From contig CAWARM010000011.1 of assembly GCA_963784425.1 (NCBI GenBank), forward strand, positions 868,001 to 932,000: a stretch of DNA of 64,000 nucleotides, read 5' to 3'. Under the pieces are notes generated by a model. It had not been told where the DNA came from, did not search any database, and saw nothing but the letters and a program-made list of their open reading frames with translations. Made by a program: the position numbers and the translations under genes. This document shows, piece by piece, positions 26,388-35,761 of the stretch; the stretch's first letter is position 1; every line of letters begins with the position of its first letter. Origin of the DNA: SHZL01 sp963784425 (GTDB lineage: Bacteria; Pseudomonadota; Gammaproteobacteria; Xanthomonadales; SZUA-36).

Positions 26388-27875
26388 ATGAAACTGTGTC
26401 TCAAGAGTGCCCCGCCCGAGACTTTCGCCACCCCATGCATCGTCGTGGGCGTCACCGAGGACGGGCCATTTGCCCCTGCCACTGCAGCCATTGACCAGGC
26501 CAGCGGCGGTGCAATAACGCGCATGATGGCCAGTAAGGATATTTCTGCTGCAACAGGAAAAACCACTCTCCTCCATGCGCTGAAAGGGATTGCTGCAGAA
26601 CGCGTTCTGGTGGTGGGTTTTGGCAAGCTGAAAAAACTCAACGGCAGCAGTTTTGACCGGGCATGTCTCGCTGCTGGCAAAGTTTTACGCAATCACCCTC
26701 TCAAGTCCTGCCATGTTTGTGTTCACGAGGTCGAGTTTGAAGGTTGCGATTTTTCCTGGAGGCTAAGGCAGGCGGCGTTGGCCATTCACCGGGCAAATTA
26801 CCTCTATACTGCAACCAAGAAACCGCAGGATGACGCGCCGGTTCCACTGGAGCTGGCAAGCTTCCAGGCGGATGACAAGCATCAGCCCCAAATTGACCGG
26901 GCCAGCGGTATTGCACGCGGTTACGACAAGGCCCGCGAACTGGGCGATCTGCCCCCCAACATCTGCACCCCCGCCTACCTCGTGCAAGAGGCCAGGGAAA
27001 TCGCACGCGAGTTTGATTCCGTGGCCCTGGAAATCCTGGATGAAGACGAGATGGCCAAGCTGGGAATGAATGCACTGTTGGGTGTCTCGCGCGGCAGTAC
27101 CAACCCGGCATATCTGATCGTGATGAAATATTCCGCTGGTAGTTCCGGTCAACAGCCAGTCTTGCTGGTTGGCAAGGGCATCACCTTTGATTCAGGAGGC
27201 CTTTCACTGAAGTCGCCGGACAACATGACCCAGATGAAATATGACATTTGCGGCGCCGCCAGTGTGATGGGCGCATTCCTCACCTGCGTATCGCTGGGTC
27301 TGAAGGTCAATGTCGTGGCGGTTATGGCAGCGGCGGAGAACATGCCTGATGGCAATGCGCTCAGACCAGGGGACGTTGTGGCCAGCATGTCTGGAAAAAC
27401 CATCGAGGTGTTGAACACAGACGCGGAAGGCCGCCTCGTATTGTGTGATGCCCTGACGTACTCCGAACGCTTCAAGCCTCTCGTCGTTATTGACGTTGCA
27501 ACCCTCACGGGGGCATGCGTGGTGGCCCTGGGGCATCACGCCAGCGGCCTGATCAGCAATGATGATGTCCTGGCAAATGCCTTGTTGGCTGCCGGCGAGG
27601 ACATCGTCGATCGCGCATGGCGCATGCCGCTTTGGGATGATTACCAAACCCAGCTTGATTCTCCTTTCGCCGACATGCAAAACATCGGAGGCATGTCCGG
27701 AGGCATGATCACTGCCGGTTGTTTCCTGTCACGTTACACCGAGGGCATGCGCTGGGCACACCTTGACACTGCAGGCTCAGCCTGGAAGTGGAACGAGAAG
27801 GAAGGCGCAACAGGCAGGCCAGTCGGCTTGTTGAGCCGCTACCTGATGGCGATTGCTGACGGCGAGACCTCCTAG
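26388..27875 (+). CDS. pepA: Leucyl aminopeptidase PepA
   Basis: Cytosolic M17 dinuclear-zinc aminopeptidase, 495 aa. The C-terminal catalytic domain shows metal- and substrate-binding motifs VGKGITFDSGGLSLK, MKYDICGAASVMG, NTDAEGRLVLCDAL and the ATLTGACVVALG segment. The N-terminal macro-like domain is less conserved. In E. coli PepA also binds DNA as a Xer accessory factor and regulator of carAB, and xerD happens to lie a few kilobases away. It overlaps holC by one base, giving the conserved pepA-holC-valS order. Confidence 0.95.
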   Translation: MKLCLKSAPPETFATPCIVVGVTEDGPFAPATAAIDQASGGAITRMMASKDISAATGKTTLLHALKGIAAERVLVVGFGKLKKLNGSSFDRACLAAGKVLRNHPLKSCHVCVHEVEFEGCDFSWRLRQAALAIHRANYLYTATKKPQDDAPVPLELASFQADDKHQPQIDRASGIARGYDKARELGDLPPNICTPAYLVQEAREIAREFDSVALEILDEDEMAKLGMNALLGVSRGSTNPAYLIVMKYSAGSSGQQPVLLVGKGITFDSGGLSLKSPDNMTQMKYDICGAASVMGAFLTCVSLGLKVNVVAVMAAAENMPDGNALRPGDVVASMSGKTIEVLNTDAEGRLVLCDALTYSERFKPLVVIDVATLTGACVVALGHHASGLISNDDVLANALLAAGEDIVDRAWRMPLWDDYQTQLDSPFADMQNIGGMSGGMITAGCFLSRYTEGMRWAHLDTAGSAWKWNEKEGATGRPVGLLSRYLMAIADGETS

Positions 27876-28303
27876 TGGCCTGCCAGGTTGATTTCTACGT
27901 CCTGCAGGACGAAACGCAATCAGCCGACCTGCTGGCCTGCAGGCTGGCCCTGATGGCCTGGGAACAAGGTAAGCGCATCATGGTGCTCGCGGCCAGCGAT
28001 ACCGAATGCAAGCGCCTCGACGAGTTGATGTGGGAACACCCGCAAGGACGATTCCTTCCGCATACCCTGGCACACGATCTCACCACCGGCGTCATGATAG
28101 GCACAGTTGCAGAGCTGGATAGACATGCAAGCGATGTGCTGATCAATCTGACGCCGACCGCAATACCAGAGCCCGGACGATTTCAGCGCCTGCTGGAACT
28201 CGTTCCGGCAAACGATAATCAACGTAAAGCGTCACGCGAAAAATTTCGTGACTACCGTGCCTGCGGCATGGAACCCGTAACTCACCCCATCAACCGGAAC
28301 TGA
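27875..28303 (+). CDS. holC: DNA polymerase III chi subunit HolC
   Basis: Accessory subunit of the clamp-loader complex that links the polymerase to single-strand binding protein, 142 aa. The start is a GTG overlapping the pepA stop (TAGTG). Conserved features: VDFYVLQDETQSADLLACRLALMAW, then AASDTECKRLDELMWEHPQGRFLPHTL and VLINLTPTAIP. It binds HolD (psi), whose gene is also in this window on the far side of valS. Confidence 0.92.
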   Translation: MACQVDFYVLQDETQSADLLACRLALMAWEQGKRIMVLAASDTECKRLDELMWEHPQGRFLPHTLAHDLTTGVMIGTVAELDRHASDVLINLTPTAIPEPGRFQRLLELVPANDNQRKASREKFRDYRACGMEPVTHPINRN

Positions 28304-28346
28304 AGCCGCGGCAACGGGCAACGCCGCGCCGAACAGATAAATTACC

Positions 28347-31112
28347 ATGGATAAGAGCTACGACCCCCGCACCATCGAGCAACGCTGGTACCAGCAATGG
28401 GAAGAACGGGGTTATTTCGAGCCCGCCGGTAACGGCCAGCCCTACTGCATCATGTTGCCTCCGCCTAATGTCACGGGCAGCCTGCACATGGGCCATGCCT
28501 TCCAGGACACGATCATGGACGCCCTCACGCGCTGGCGGCGCATGCGAGGTGACAATACCCTGTGGCAACCCGGCACGGATCACGCGGGAATCGCCACGCA
28601 AATGGTGGTGGAGCGAAAGCTGCAGGCTGAAGGGCGATCCCGTCATGAATTGGGGCGTGAGGGATTCATGGACGCAGTGTGGCAGTGGAAAGAGCAGTCG
28701 GGCGACATGATCAATGGACAAATGCGCCGCCTCGGCGCATCGGTCGACTGGTCCAGCCATCGCTTCACCATGGATGATGAGCTGTCGCATGCCGTGCGCA
28801 CCGTCTTTGTCAGGCTGTTCGAAGAAGGCCTGATCTACCGCGGCAAGCGGCTGGTGAACTGGGACCCTGTGCTGCGCACGGCTTTATCTGACCTCGAAGT
28901 CTTGTCCGAGGAAGAAAAAGGCAAGTTGTGGCACATTCGCTACCCCATGGCGAACGGAAATGGTGACCTGGTAGTCGCCACAACGCGGCCGGAAACCATG
29001 CTGGGTGATACTGCCGTGGCCGTGCATCCGGAAGATGAACGCTACCAGGACCTGATTGGCAAGGAACTGCGCCTGCCACTGTCCAACCGCACCATTCCTA
29101 TAATCGCCGACGAGTACGTTGACCGCGAGTTCGGCTCGGGCTGCGTCAAGATCACGCCGGCGCATGACTTTAATGACTATGACATAGGCAAGCGACACAG
29201 CCTGCCACTAATCAACATCCTCAACCCGGATGCCACGCTGAATGACAACGTGCCGGAAGCTTACCGTGGCATGGATCGGTTCAAGGCCAGAACCCGGATC
29301 GTGGCCGATCTGGAACAACTGGGCCTGCTTGAGCGCACAGATGACCACCGCCTCATGATTCCGCGGGGTGACCGCTCCCAGGCAGTCGTGGAGCCCTACC
29401 TGACAGACCAGTGGTATGTGAAAATTGCGCCGCTCGCTGAACCCGCTATTGCGGCTGTGAATGATGGCCGTATTACGTTTGTTCCGGGCAACTGGAGCCG
29501 GACCTATTTCGATTGGATGAACCGCATTGACGATTGGTGCATCAGCCGCCAGTTATGGTGGGGACACCGCATCCCTGCGTGGTACGACGAGCGGGGAACC
29601 ATCTTTGTCGGTATGGACGAACAAGATGCGCGGCAGCGCGCAGGCCTGGCACTGGACCATGCCCTGACCCAGGACGAGGATGTGCTGGACACCTGGTTTT
29701 CATCTGCCTTGTGGCCTTTCTCCACGTTGGGGTGGCCACATGAAAGTGCCCGGCTGAAACAATTCTACCCGACCAGCGTGCTGGTTACGGGATTTGACAT
29801 CATCTTTTTCTGGGTCGCCCGCATGATCATGCTGGGCCTGAAGTTCATGGATGATGTTCCGTTCAGAACGGTATACATCCACGGCTTGATCCGCGATGGG
29901 CATGGACAAAAAATGTCCAAATCCAAGGGCAATGTCCTGGATCCTATCGATCTGATCGACGGCATCGAACTTGAAGCCCTGGTGCAAAAGCGCACCAGCG
30001 GCCTGATGCAACCGCATATGTCGCCCGCCATTGAAAAGGCCACGCGCACCGAGTTCCCTGCGGGTATTCCGGCATTCGGCACGGATGCATTGCGCTTCAC
30101 CTTTGCCGGCCTCGCCACTACCGGCCGGGATATCCGTTTCGACCTTGGGCGCATGGAAGGCAACCGGAATTTCTGCAACAAGCTGTGGAACGCAGCACGG
30201 TTCGTGTTGCTGCAAACCGAAGGTCAGCACATTGCTGCAGCGGCGCAGCCCAGCCCGGTAGATCGTTGGGTCCTGGCACGCATGAGCCGAATGATCGCTG
30301 CAGTTGAATCCCATTTTGCAGAATTCCGGCTGGACCTTGCCAGCCAGGCACTTTACGAATTCATCTGGAATGAGTACTGCGACTGGTATCTTGAATTCAC
30401 CAAGCCGACCTTGCAGGGCACTGACGAGCAGGCCAAGGCAGCTACCAGATACACCTTGTTAACTGTTCTGGAAACAACCCTGCGAACGCTGCATCCCATC
30501 ATGCCGTTCATCAGCGAAGAAATCTGGCAGCGTATCCGGGGCCTGCTCGGCATTTCCGGCGACAGCATCATGCTGCAGGAATTTCCCCGGGCCCAGCCAG
30601 CCGTTTCAGGCACGCCCGAAGCAGGCATCGAACAGGAAATTGATTGGCTGCGCGATGTCATCCAGGGTATCCGGCGCATCCGGGCGGAACTGAATGTCGC
30701 ACCCGGCAAGCCATTGCAAGCCCTGTTTCAATCCGGCGGCGAGCGTGATCGCGACCTGCTGCATCGTTACGGCGACATTTTCTCCCAGCTGGCGCGAATA
30801 GACTCCTTCGAATGGATTGACGAAGCCCGGGATACTGCCCAGTGCGCCGTTGCCCTGGTAGGCGACCTGAAAATCCTGGTGCCGCTCAAGGGACTGGTTG
30901 ATGTCGAGGCGGAACTCGCTCGATTGCGCAAGCAGCTGGACAGCGAGCAGTCCATGCTCGCAAAGGCGGAATCAAAACTGGCAGACCGGCGCTTCGTGGA
31001 AAATGCACCGGGCCCGGTCGTGGAACAGGAAAAGGAACGCCAGGCGGCGCACGCTGCCAATGTCATCAACCTCCGGGACCAATACAGGCAGCTTGAGTCT
31101 TTGCGCGATTGA
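28347..31112 (+). CDS. valS: Valyl-tRNA synthetase
   Basis: Class I aminoacyl-tRNA synthetase, 921 aa. It has HIGH-type motif LHMGHAF in PPPNVTGSLHMGHAF and KMSKS in GQKMSKSKGNVLDP. The editing domain (CP1) includes VATTRPETMLGDTAVAVHP. The anticodon-binding domain is followed by a C-terminal coiled coil (VDVEAELARLRKQLDSEQS) typical of bacterial ValRS. It is the third gene of the pepA-holC-valS unit and converges with rimI. Confidence 0.97.
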   Translation: MDKSYDPRTIEQRWYQQWEERGYFEPAGNGQPYCIMLPPPNVTGSLHMGHAFQDTIMDALTRWRRMRGDNTLWQPGTDHAGIATQMVVERKLQAEGRSRHELGREGFMDAVWQWKEQSGDMINGQMRRLGASVDWSSHRFTMDDELSHAVRTVFVRLFEEGLIYRGKRLVNWDPVLRTALSDLEVLSEEEKGKLWHIRYPMANGNGDLVVATTRPETMLGDTAVAVHPEDERYQDLIGKELRLPLSNRTIPIIADEYVDREFGSGCVKITPAHDFNDYDIGKRHSLPLINILNPDATLNDNVPEAYRGMDRFKARTRIVADLEQLGLLERTDDHRLMIPRGDRSQAVVEPYLTDQWYVKIAPLAEPAIAAVNDGRITFVPGNWSRTYFDWMNRIDDWCISRQLWWGHRIPAWYDERGTIFVGMDEQDARQRAGLALDHALTQDEDVLDTWFSSALWPFSTLGWPHESARLKQFYPTSVLVTGFDIIFFWVARMIMLGLKFMDDVPFRTVYIHGLIRDGHGQKMSKSKGNVLDPIDLIDGIELEALVQKRTSGLMQPHMSPAIEKATRTEFPAGIPAFGTDALRFTFAGLATTGRDIRFDLGRMEGNRNFCNKLWNAARFVLLQTEGQHIAAAAQPSPVDRWVLARMSRMIAAVESHFAEFRLDLASQALYEFIWNEYCDWYLEFTKPTLQGTDEQAKAATRYTLLTVLETTLRTLHPIMPFISEEIWQRIRGLLGISGDSIMLQEFPRAQPAVSGTPEAGIEQEIDWLRDVIQGIRRIRAELNVAPGKPLQALFQSGGERDRDLLHRYGDIFSQLARIDSFEWIDEARDTAQCAVALVGDLKILVPLKGLVDVEAELARLRKQLDSEQSMLAKAESKLADRRFVENAPGPVVEQEKERQAAHAANVINLRDQYRQLESLRD

Positions 31113-31164
31113 TTCCGGCTGGCGCCTGCCCCCCGGGATTTCCAGCGGCCTGTGGCTCAACGCT

Positions 31165-31686
31165 TTACAGGGGATCATGCCGGGGAACAGGCCGCGCGCG
31201 GTTTGCATGGTCCTGGTCGAGGTCAATGAACATGATGAAGGCTTTTTCACGGCCACTTGCAGCACGGTAGTAGTCAGGGCGTTCACCCACTATCTGGAAT
31301 CCCCGTTTGCGATACAGGCTGATGCCAGCCCGGTTACTGGGGCGAACTTCCAGGAACATGCTTTCACAATTGCTTGCAATCGCTTTCTGTATGGATTGTT
31401 CCAGCAGGACGCTGCCAAGATGACGGCGTTGCCATTGCGGGTCAACGCACAAATTCAGCAGGTGGCACTCTCCTGCGACCTGGGTCAGCACCGAGTATCC
31501 CACCAGCAATGAGCCAAGCTGGATGCCCTGGCAGTCGTAACCCACCCTCAGGCAATCTTCAAAAATACCGCGGGTCCACGGAAAGGCATATGCAGCTTCC
31601 TCGATTTCCATGGCGCGATCCAGGTCACTGGAGACAAGTCGCCTGAGCAGGGGTGGAAGCGAGCTTTGTTCAGTAGCCACGGCCAA
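31165..31686 (-). CDS. rimI: Ribosomal protein S18 alanine N-acetyltransferase RimI
   Basis: GNAT-family acetyltransferase, 173 aa. Motif A is LCVDPQWQRRHLGSVLLEQ (acetyl-CoA loop). Motif B is LEVRPSNRAGISLYRKRGF, and Tyr in the following VGERPDYYRAA region fits the catalytic position of RimI. The start is uncertain: TTG at 31686 or GTG at 31680, both just after the holD stop. Its place directly after holD reproduces the E. coli holD-rimI order and supports the assignment over other GNAT enzymes. Confidence 0.88.
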   Translation of the reverse strand: MAVATEQSSLPPLLRRLVSSDLDRAMEIEEAAYAFPWTRGIFEDCLRVGYDCQGIQLGSLLVGYSVLTQVAGECHLLNLCVDPQWQRRHLGSVLLEQSIQKAIASNCESMFLEVRPSNRAGISLYRKRGFQIVGERPDYYRAASGREKAFIMFIDLDQDHANRARPVPRHDPL

Positions 31687-31692
31687 TGTAGG

Positions 31693-32220
31693 TCACGCTT
31701 TTCCGGCTCGCCCTGCACACCAGTCGTTGGCGCACAGTTCGGACCACAGAGCCCTTTTCGCAGCAGGGCTTCCGGCAAGTTCCGTAATTGACCTGGTATA
31801 AAGTATTCGCGCACTGGCAATTACCCGGGCATCCGCGCCACTGGCAAACTCACTGACAAATTGCCCAAGTTCCTGCCCGAAGACCAGCACGCGCGTAAAC
31901 AGGCGCTGTTCAATGGCTTGCTGCAGAGAAATGCCGGGCTCCGCTTCTGCCGACACCGGCCAGCTCCACACCGGTTCACTGTCAAGGCAGCGGGCAATAT
32001 CGGCGGCTAATCGAGTGGCGGCTGCAGCAGGCCCATTGCAAAGCAGGAGTGTGTTGCCCTCGCCCGGCCCGATATGCAGGCCATGTGCAAGTGAGACTGG
32101 AAGTTCGCTTACCGTGCCTGGTTCGGTGTGCACAAGGGTGGCATTGCTGGCGGCTGCACGCGGCACCCACACGTCTATGCCCAGTGCGCGCAGGTAAGCG
32201 TTACGGCGTGCCAGGGCCAT
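31693..32220 (-). CDS. holD: DNA polymerase III psi subunit HolD
   Basis: Predicted psi subunit bridging chi to the tau/gamma clamp loader, 175 aa from the ATG at 32220. The N-terminus ALARRNAYLRALGIDVWVPR parallels the E. coli psi start (RR-x-LQQLGI-x-x-W). The C-terminus SITELAGSPAAKRALWSELC parallels its L-x-NP-x-AR-x-ALW-x-x-IC region. The middle is divergent and longer than in E. coli (137 aa). Position immediately before rimI supports the call. Its start lies inside the 3' end of pssA (20-nt overlap). Confidence 0.8.
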   Translation of the reverse strand: MALARRNAYLRALGIDVWVPRAAASNATLVHTEPGTVSELPVSLAHGLHIGPGEGNTLLLCNGPAAAATRLAADIARCLDSEPVWSWPVSAEAEPGISLQQAIEQRLFTRVLVFGQELGQFVSEFASGADARVIASARILYTRSITELAGSPAAKRALWSELCANDWCAGRAGKA

Positions 32221-33055
32221 CTTTGCTCTTGCCGGGATCCTTCTCAGAGGCATGGGCGGAATCACCGGCCTCCGGCGACCGCGCTGCCCCCCGATTCACC
32301 CGGCGCGTTTTCCACTGTTGTCTGCGGAACAAGGTGAAGGCCAGTCCGGAAATGACGTAAACCAGCGCAACCACCAGCATGACCGTGGGCGGGTCTATTG
32401 CCAGGAGAGCAAGCACCAGCACGATCAGAAATAAAACATACATCGGAATCCTGTCCCCCATGGGCCAGGTCTTGCCACTGAAATACCGCACCCGCGAAAA
32501 CATCAGCAAGGCCAGGAATACGGTTTCAAGCCAGATTACCCAACTGACGGTTTCGCCATGGATACCGTGACTGGTAAAGAACCATATCGTCGAGACCATG
32601 GTGCCCGCAGCGGCAGGAGTAGCCAGGCCCTGAAAGTAACTCCTGTCTTCTACCCCGACCTGGGTATTGAATCGCGCCAGGCGCAGGGCCGCGCAGGCCA
32701 CGTACAGGAACGCAGCCAACCAACCCAGTTTTCCCGCCAGCGGTCCGAGGTCACGCAGGCTGGACAGGGACCAGTTGAACGCCAACAGCGCAGGCGCAAG
32801 GCCAAATGAAATAAGGTCGGAAAGACTGTCGTATTGCACGCCAAAATCGCTCTGGGTATTGGTCAGCCGTGCGACCCTTCCATCCAGGCCATCCAGCACA
32901 CCCGCCACTACCACCGCAATGGCCCCGGCAGAATAGTGGCCGTTGATACCGCTGATAATGGAATAGAAACCTGCAAACAACGCGCCCGTGGTGAGTGCAT
33001 TGGGCAGAAGAAACACACCTTTACGGAATCTGTTTGCACCAGGATTCATGCTCAT
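32201..33055 (-). CDS. pssA: CDP-diacylglycerol-serine O-phosphatidyltransferase
   Basis: Makes phosphatidylserine from CDP-diacylglycerol and serine, the first step towards phosphatidylethanolamine. 284 aa from the ATG at 33055 (MSMNPGANRFRKGVFLLPN). The CDP-alcohol phosphotransferase motif reads DGLDGRVARLTNTQSDFG followed by YDSLSDLISFG. About eight hydrophobic segments follow, with a charged hydrophilic tail rich in Lys and Gly. It is the membrane-embedded type II enzyme (Bacillus/pseudomonad kind), not the E. coli peripheral PssA. The 3' end overlaps holD. Confidence 0.92.
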   Translation of the reverse strand: MSMNPGANRFRKGVFLLPNALTTGALFAGFYSIISGINGHYSAGAIAVVVAGVLDGLDGRVARLTNTQSDFGVQYDSLSDLISFGLAPALLAFNWSLSSLRDLGPLAGKLGWLAAFLYVACAALRLARFNTQVGVEDRSYFQGLATPAAAGTMVSTIWFFTSHGIHGETVSWVIWLETVFLALLMFSRVRYFSGKTWPMGDRIPMYVLFLIVLVLALLAIDPPTVMLVVALVYVISGLAFTLFRRQQWKTRRVNRGAARSPEAGDSAHASEKDPGKSKDGPGTP

Positions 33056-33118
33056 ACCACGATAAATTAGGGAAATATCATCATAACATCTTGGCGCGCT
33101 GGCCCACAGAAACTCTGT

Positions 33119-33145
33119 TTGACTGGGTATACACTGTGCTATAAA
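33119..33145 (+). promoter_or_regulatory. Sigma-70-like promoter for the DUF4124 gene
   Basis: TTGACT at 33119-33124 and TATAAA at 33140-33145 are separated by 15 bp, slightly short of the optimum. AAGGA lies eight bases before the downstream ATG at 33177. Confidence 0.5.
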
Positions 33146-33176
33146 TGTGCCGTTGATCAATGCAAGGATTGCAGAC

Positions 33177-33665
33177 ATGAACATTTTGGCCCGCGTGACG
33201 CTAGGTTCTATCCTTTTTTTCGCCATTCTGACCAACGCGCAGGGACAGTCCAAATCCGTTTATACATGGACCGACGAGAAGGGTGTCGTGCATTACACGG
33301 ACACACCACCTGACAATCCCAATGCTGTTGAAGTACCCGCCACCGAGGTATACCGCCCCGGTTCCAGCGGAGCCTATCCGCAGGCAGACGCAGCAGTGAC
33401 GGAGGACGAGAAAGACCCGGCTGCAGTTGAATCCTATGCAGATGAGCAACGCAAGCAGCTTGATGAGGCACGCAAAAAGGCCCGGGAGAAACAAGCCGAG
33501 CGTGAGCGCATGTGCAAAGAAGCCCGCAATCAACTTGAAACCATTGAGCCCTCGCGCCGGGTATTTTTCACCAATGAACAAGGCGAAACCGAGCGCCTGG
33601 ACGATGAGCAGAGAGTGGCCATGGTTGAAAAAGCCAAGGCTCTCGTAGCCCAGAACTGTGATTAA
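33177..33665 (+). CDS. DUF4124 domain periplasmic protein
   Basis: Exported protein of 162 aa. AAGGA eight bases upstream fixes the ATG at 33177. A signal peptide (LGSILFFAILTNAQG) is followed by the DUF4124 motif SVYTWTDEKGVVHYTDTPP. The C-terminal half is a charged helix (ADEQRKQLDEARKKAREKQ), probably a coiled coil. It ends with CKEARNQLETIEPSRRVFFTNEQGE and a C-terminal cysteine. Such proteins are common in gammaproteobacteria and have no established function. Confidence 0.85.
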   Translation: MNILARVTLGSILFFAILTNAQGQSKSVYTWTDEKGVVHYTDTPPDNPNAVEVPATEVYRPGSSGAYPQADAAVTEDEKDPAAVESYADEQRKQLDEARKKAREKQAERERMCKEARNQLETIEPSRRVFFTNEQGETERLDDEQRVAMVEKAKALVAQNCD

Positions 33666-33750
33666 CTCGCACCGCTAGCTCCCGGGACCTATCCGGCAGT
33701 CAAGCCTGCCGCTACAATGCCTCGTTTGGAAAGACGGAATTGATACAGGC

Positions 33751-35472
33751 ATGAGAGCCAGCAAATTTCACCTGCTTACCACGCGCGAAGTTCCTGCAGA
33801 TGCAGAAATCGCCAGCCATCAACTCATGTTGCGTGCGGGTATGATCCGCAAACTTACCGCGGGCATTTACACCTGGACTCCACTGGGCTGGCGGGTGCTG
33901 CGCAAGGTCGAGAACATCGTGCGCGAAGAGATGGACCGCGCCGGCTATCTCGAATTGCTCATGCCCGCAGTCCAGCCGGCCGAATTGTGGCGTGAAACCG
34001 GTCGCTGGGAAGATTTTGGCGGACAGCTATTGAAAATAAGAGACCGAGCCGGTCGTGATTACGTGTTTGGTCCCACCCACGAGGAAGTGATCACCGACCT
34101 CGCTCGTAACGAACTGCATAGCTACAAGCAACTGCCCGTAACCTTTTACCAGATTCAAACCAAGTTTCGCGATGAAATCCGGCCGCGATTCGGTGTGATG
34201 CGTGCGCGCGAATTCCTGATGAAAGACGCCTATTCCTTTCATATTGATGCGGCCAGCCTGGAGTCCACCTACTGGGAAATGTACGAAGTTTACTCGCGCA
34301 TTTTCACCCGTGCGGGTTTGAAGTTCCGGGCTGTTCGCGCAGACTCCGGCGCGATTGGTGGCAATTCCTCGCACGAATTCCACGTGCTGGCGGATTCTGG
34401 TGAAGACCAGATCGCATTTTCCACGGGATCGGATTTCGCGGCCAATCTCGAGCTGGCGGAAGCCCCTGTTCCGTCAACGCCACGGCCTGCTGCAAACGAG
34501 CAGCTTCGGCTGGTGGATACACCGGATGCGCACACCATTGAGGAACTGGTAACGCAATTTGATGTTCCGGTTGAGAAAACCATCAAGACCCTGATCGTGG
34601 AAGCGGCGGCTGGCGGCACTTCGCCGTTCGTCGCCCTACTGGTGCGCGGGGACCATACTCTGAATGAATTCAAGGCAGTTAAACTCGGTTGCGTGGCGCG
34701 CCCATTACGCTTTGCCACCGAGGACGAAATCCGCGCGACCATTGGTACGGGCCCCGGCTCGCTGGGTCCGGTCAATCTGCCCATCCCTTGTGTTGCCGAC
34801 CACAGCGTCTGCGTCATGGCGGATTTTGCTGGCGGGGCAAATGTTGAAAATAAGCACTATTTCGGCATTAACTGGGATCGAGATGCCGATCTGCCGGCCT
34901 CTGCCGACCTGCGCAACGTGGTGGAAGGTGATGATAGCCCCGATGGCCAGGGCAAAATCAGCCTCGCGCGGGGCATCGAGGTAGGTCACATTTTCCAGCT
35001 TGGCACCAAGTATTCGAAGGCGCTCAATGCAGTCGTGCTCGGCGAGGATGGCAAATCGCACTTCATGTCGATGGGGTGTTACGGCATCGGGGTATCACGC
35101 ATTGTTGCCGCGGCGATCGAGCAAAATCACGATGACCAGGGCATTTGCTGGCCCGAGCCTTTGGCCCCGTTCCAGGTAGCTGTACTGCCCATGAACGCGC
35201 GCAAGTCGCACCGCGTTCGCGAAGTTGCGGAGGCGCTATACGCAGAATTGCTCGCTGCCGGGGTGGAGGTATTGTTTGACGATCGCGATATCCGGCCAGG
35301 CGTGATGTTCAATGACATGGAACTGATCGGCATACCCCACCGCGTAGTCATCGGTGAGCGAGGCATCGATAGCGGTGAACTGGAATACCGTTACCGCACC
35401 GCCGCAGAAAATACCACCATCCCCTTAGCCACGGCGGCGCAAACCATCATCGGCCGCCTGGCCCGGAATTAA
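33751..35472 (+). CDS. proS: Prolyl-tRNA synthetase
   Basis: Class II aminoacyl-tRNA synthetase, 573 aa, the usual bacterial-type length with an editing insertion. Motif 1 region: GIYTWTPLGWRVLRKVENIVREEM. Motif 2: FGPTHEEVITDL and KFRDEIRPRFGVMRAREFLMKDAYSF. An INS/YbaK-like editing domain lies between about residues 230 and 380 (VEKTIKTLIVEA, ALLVRGDHTLNEFKA). Motif 3 is GCYGIGVSRIVAAAIEQ, followed by an anticodon-binding domain (VAVLPMNARKSHRVREVAE). Confidence 0.97.
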   Translation: MRASKFHLLTTREVPADAEIASHQLMLRAGMIRKLTAGIYTWTPLGWRVLRKVENIVREEMDRAGYLELLMPAVQPAELWRETGRWEDFGGQLLKIRDRAGRDYVFGPTHEEVITDLARNELHSYKQLPVTFYQIQTKFRDEIRPRFGVMRAREFLMKDAYSFHIDAASLESTYWEMYEVYSRIFTRAGLKFRAVRADSGAIGGNSSHEFHVLADSGEDQIAFSTGSDFAANLELAEAPVPSTPRPAANEQLRLVDTPDAHTIEELVTQFDVPVEKTIKTLIVEAAAGGTSPFVALLVRGDHTLNEFKAVKLGCVARPLRFATEDEIRATIGTGPGSLGPVNLPIPCVADHSVCVMADFAGGANVENKHYFGINWDRDADLPASADLRNVVEGDDSPDGQGKISLARGIEVGHIFQLGTKYSKALNAVVLGEDGKSHFMSMGCYGIGVSRIVAAAIEQNHDDQGICWPEPLAPFQVAVLPMNARKSHRVREVAEALYAELLAAGVEVLFDDRDIRPGVMFNDMELIGIPHRVVIGERGIDSGELEYRYRTAAENTTIPLATAAQTIIGRLARN

Positions 35473-35491
35473 TTTCCCCCGAATTTGAATT

Positions 35492-35761
35492 TTATGGTCT
35501 GCGCCGCCGCCACCACAGACTGGCGGACAGACCTGCAATCAGAAGACCGTATGCACCGACCATGGATACGATTTCGCTGTACATCGGGCCTGCACCTTCA
35601 AATTCGGCGCCACTTGCCACGCGGATGTAGCCAGCCACCAGCAACACGGTACAGCCAAGCAGCAGTGTGTCGGCCAGCTTCCATTTGCGTTCCGGCAGGA
35701 GATACCAATACAGCCAGACCAGCACGGCCGCCACCGGTATGAGCAGCAACGCGGTTATCAT
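35492..35761 (-). CDS. Small membrane protein coupled to trpS, unknown function
   Basis: Protein of 89 aa with two or three hydrophobic segments: LLLIPVAAVLVWLYWYLLP, DTLLLGCTVLLVAGYI and VGAYGLLIAGLSASLWW, ending in WRRRRP. The ATG overlaps the trpS stop (CATGA), which argues that it is a real coupled gene. I do not recognise a named family. Aromatic-rich helices and a positive cytoplasmic tail suggest an inner-membrane protein. Confidence 0.7.
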   Translation of the reverse strand: MITALLLIPVAAVLVWLYWYLLPERKWKLADTLLLGCTVLLVAGYIRVASGAEFEGAGPMYSEIVSMVGAYGLLIAGLSASLWWRRRRP

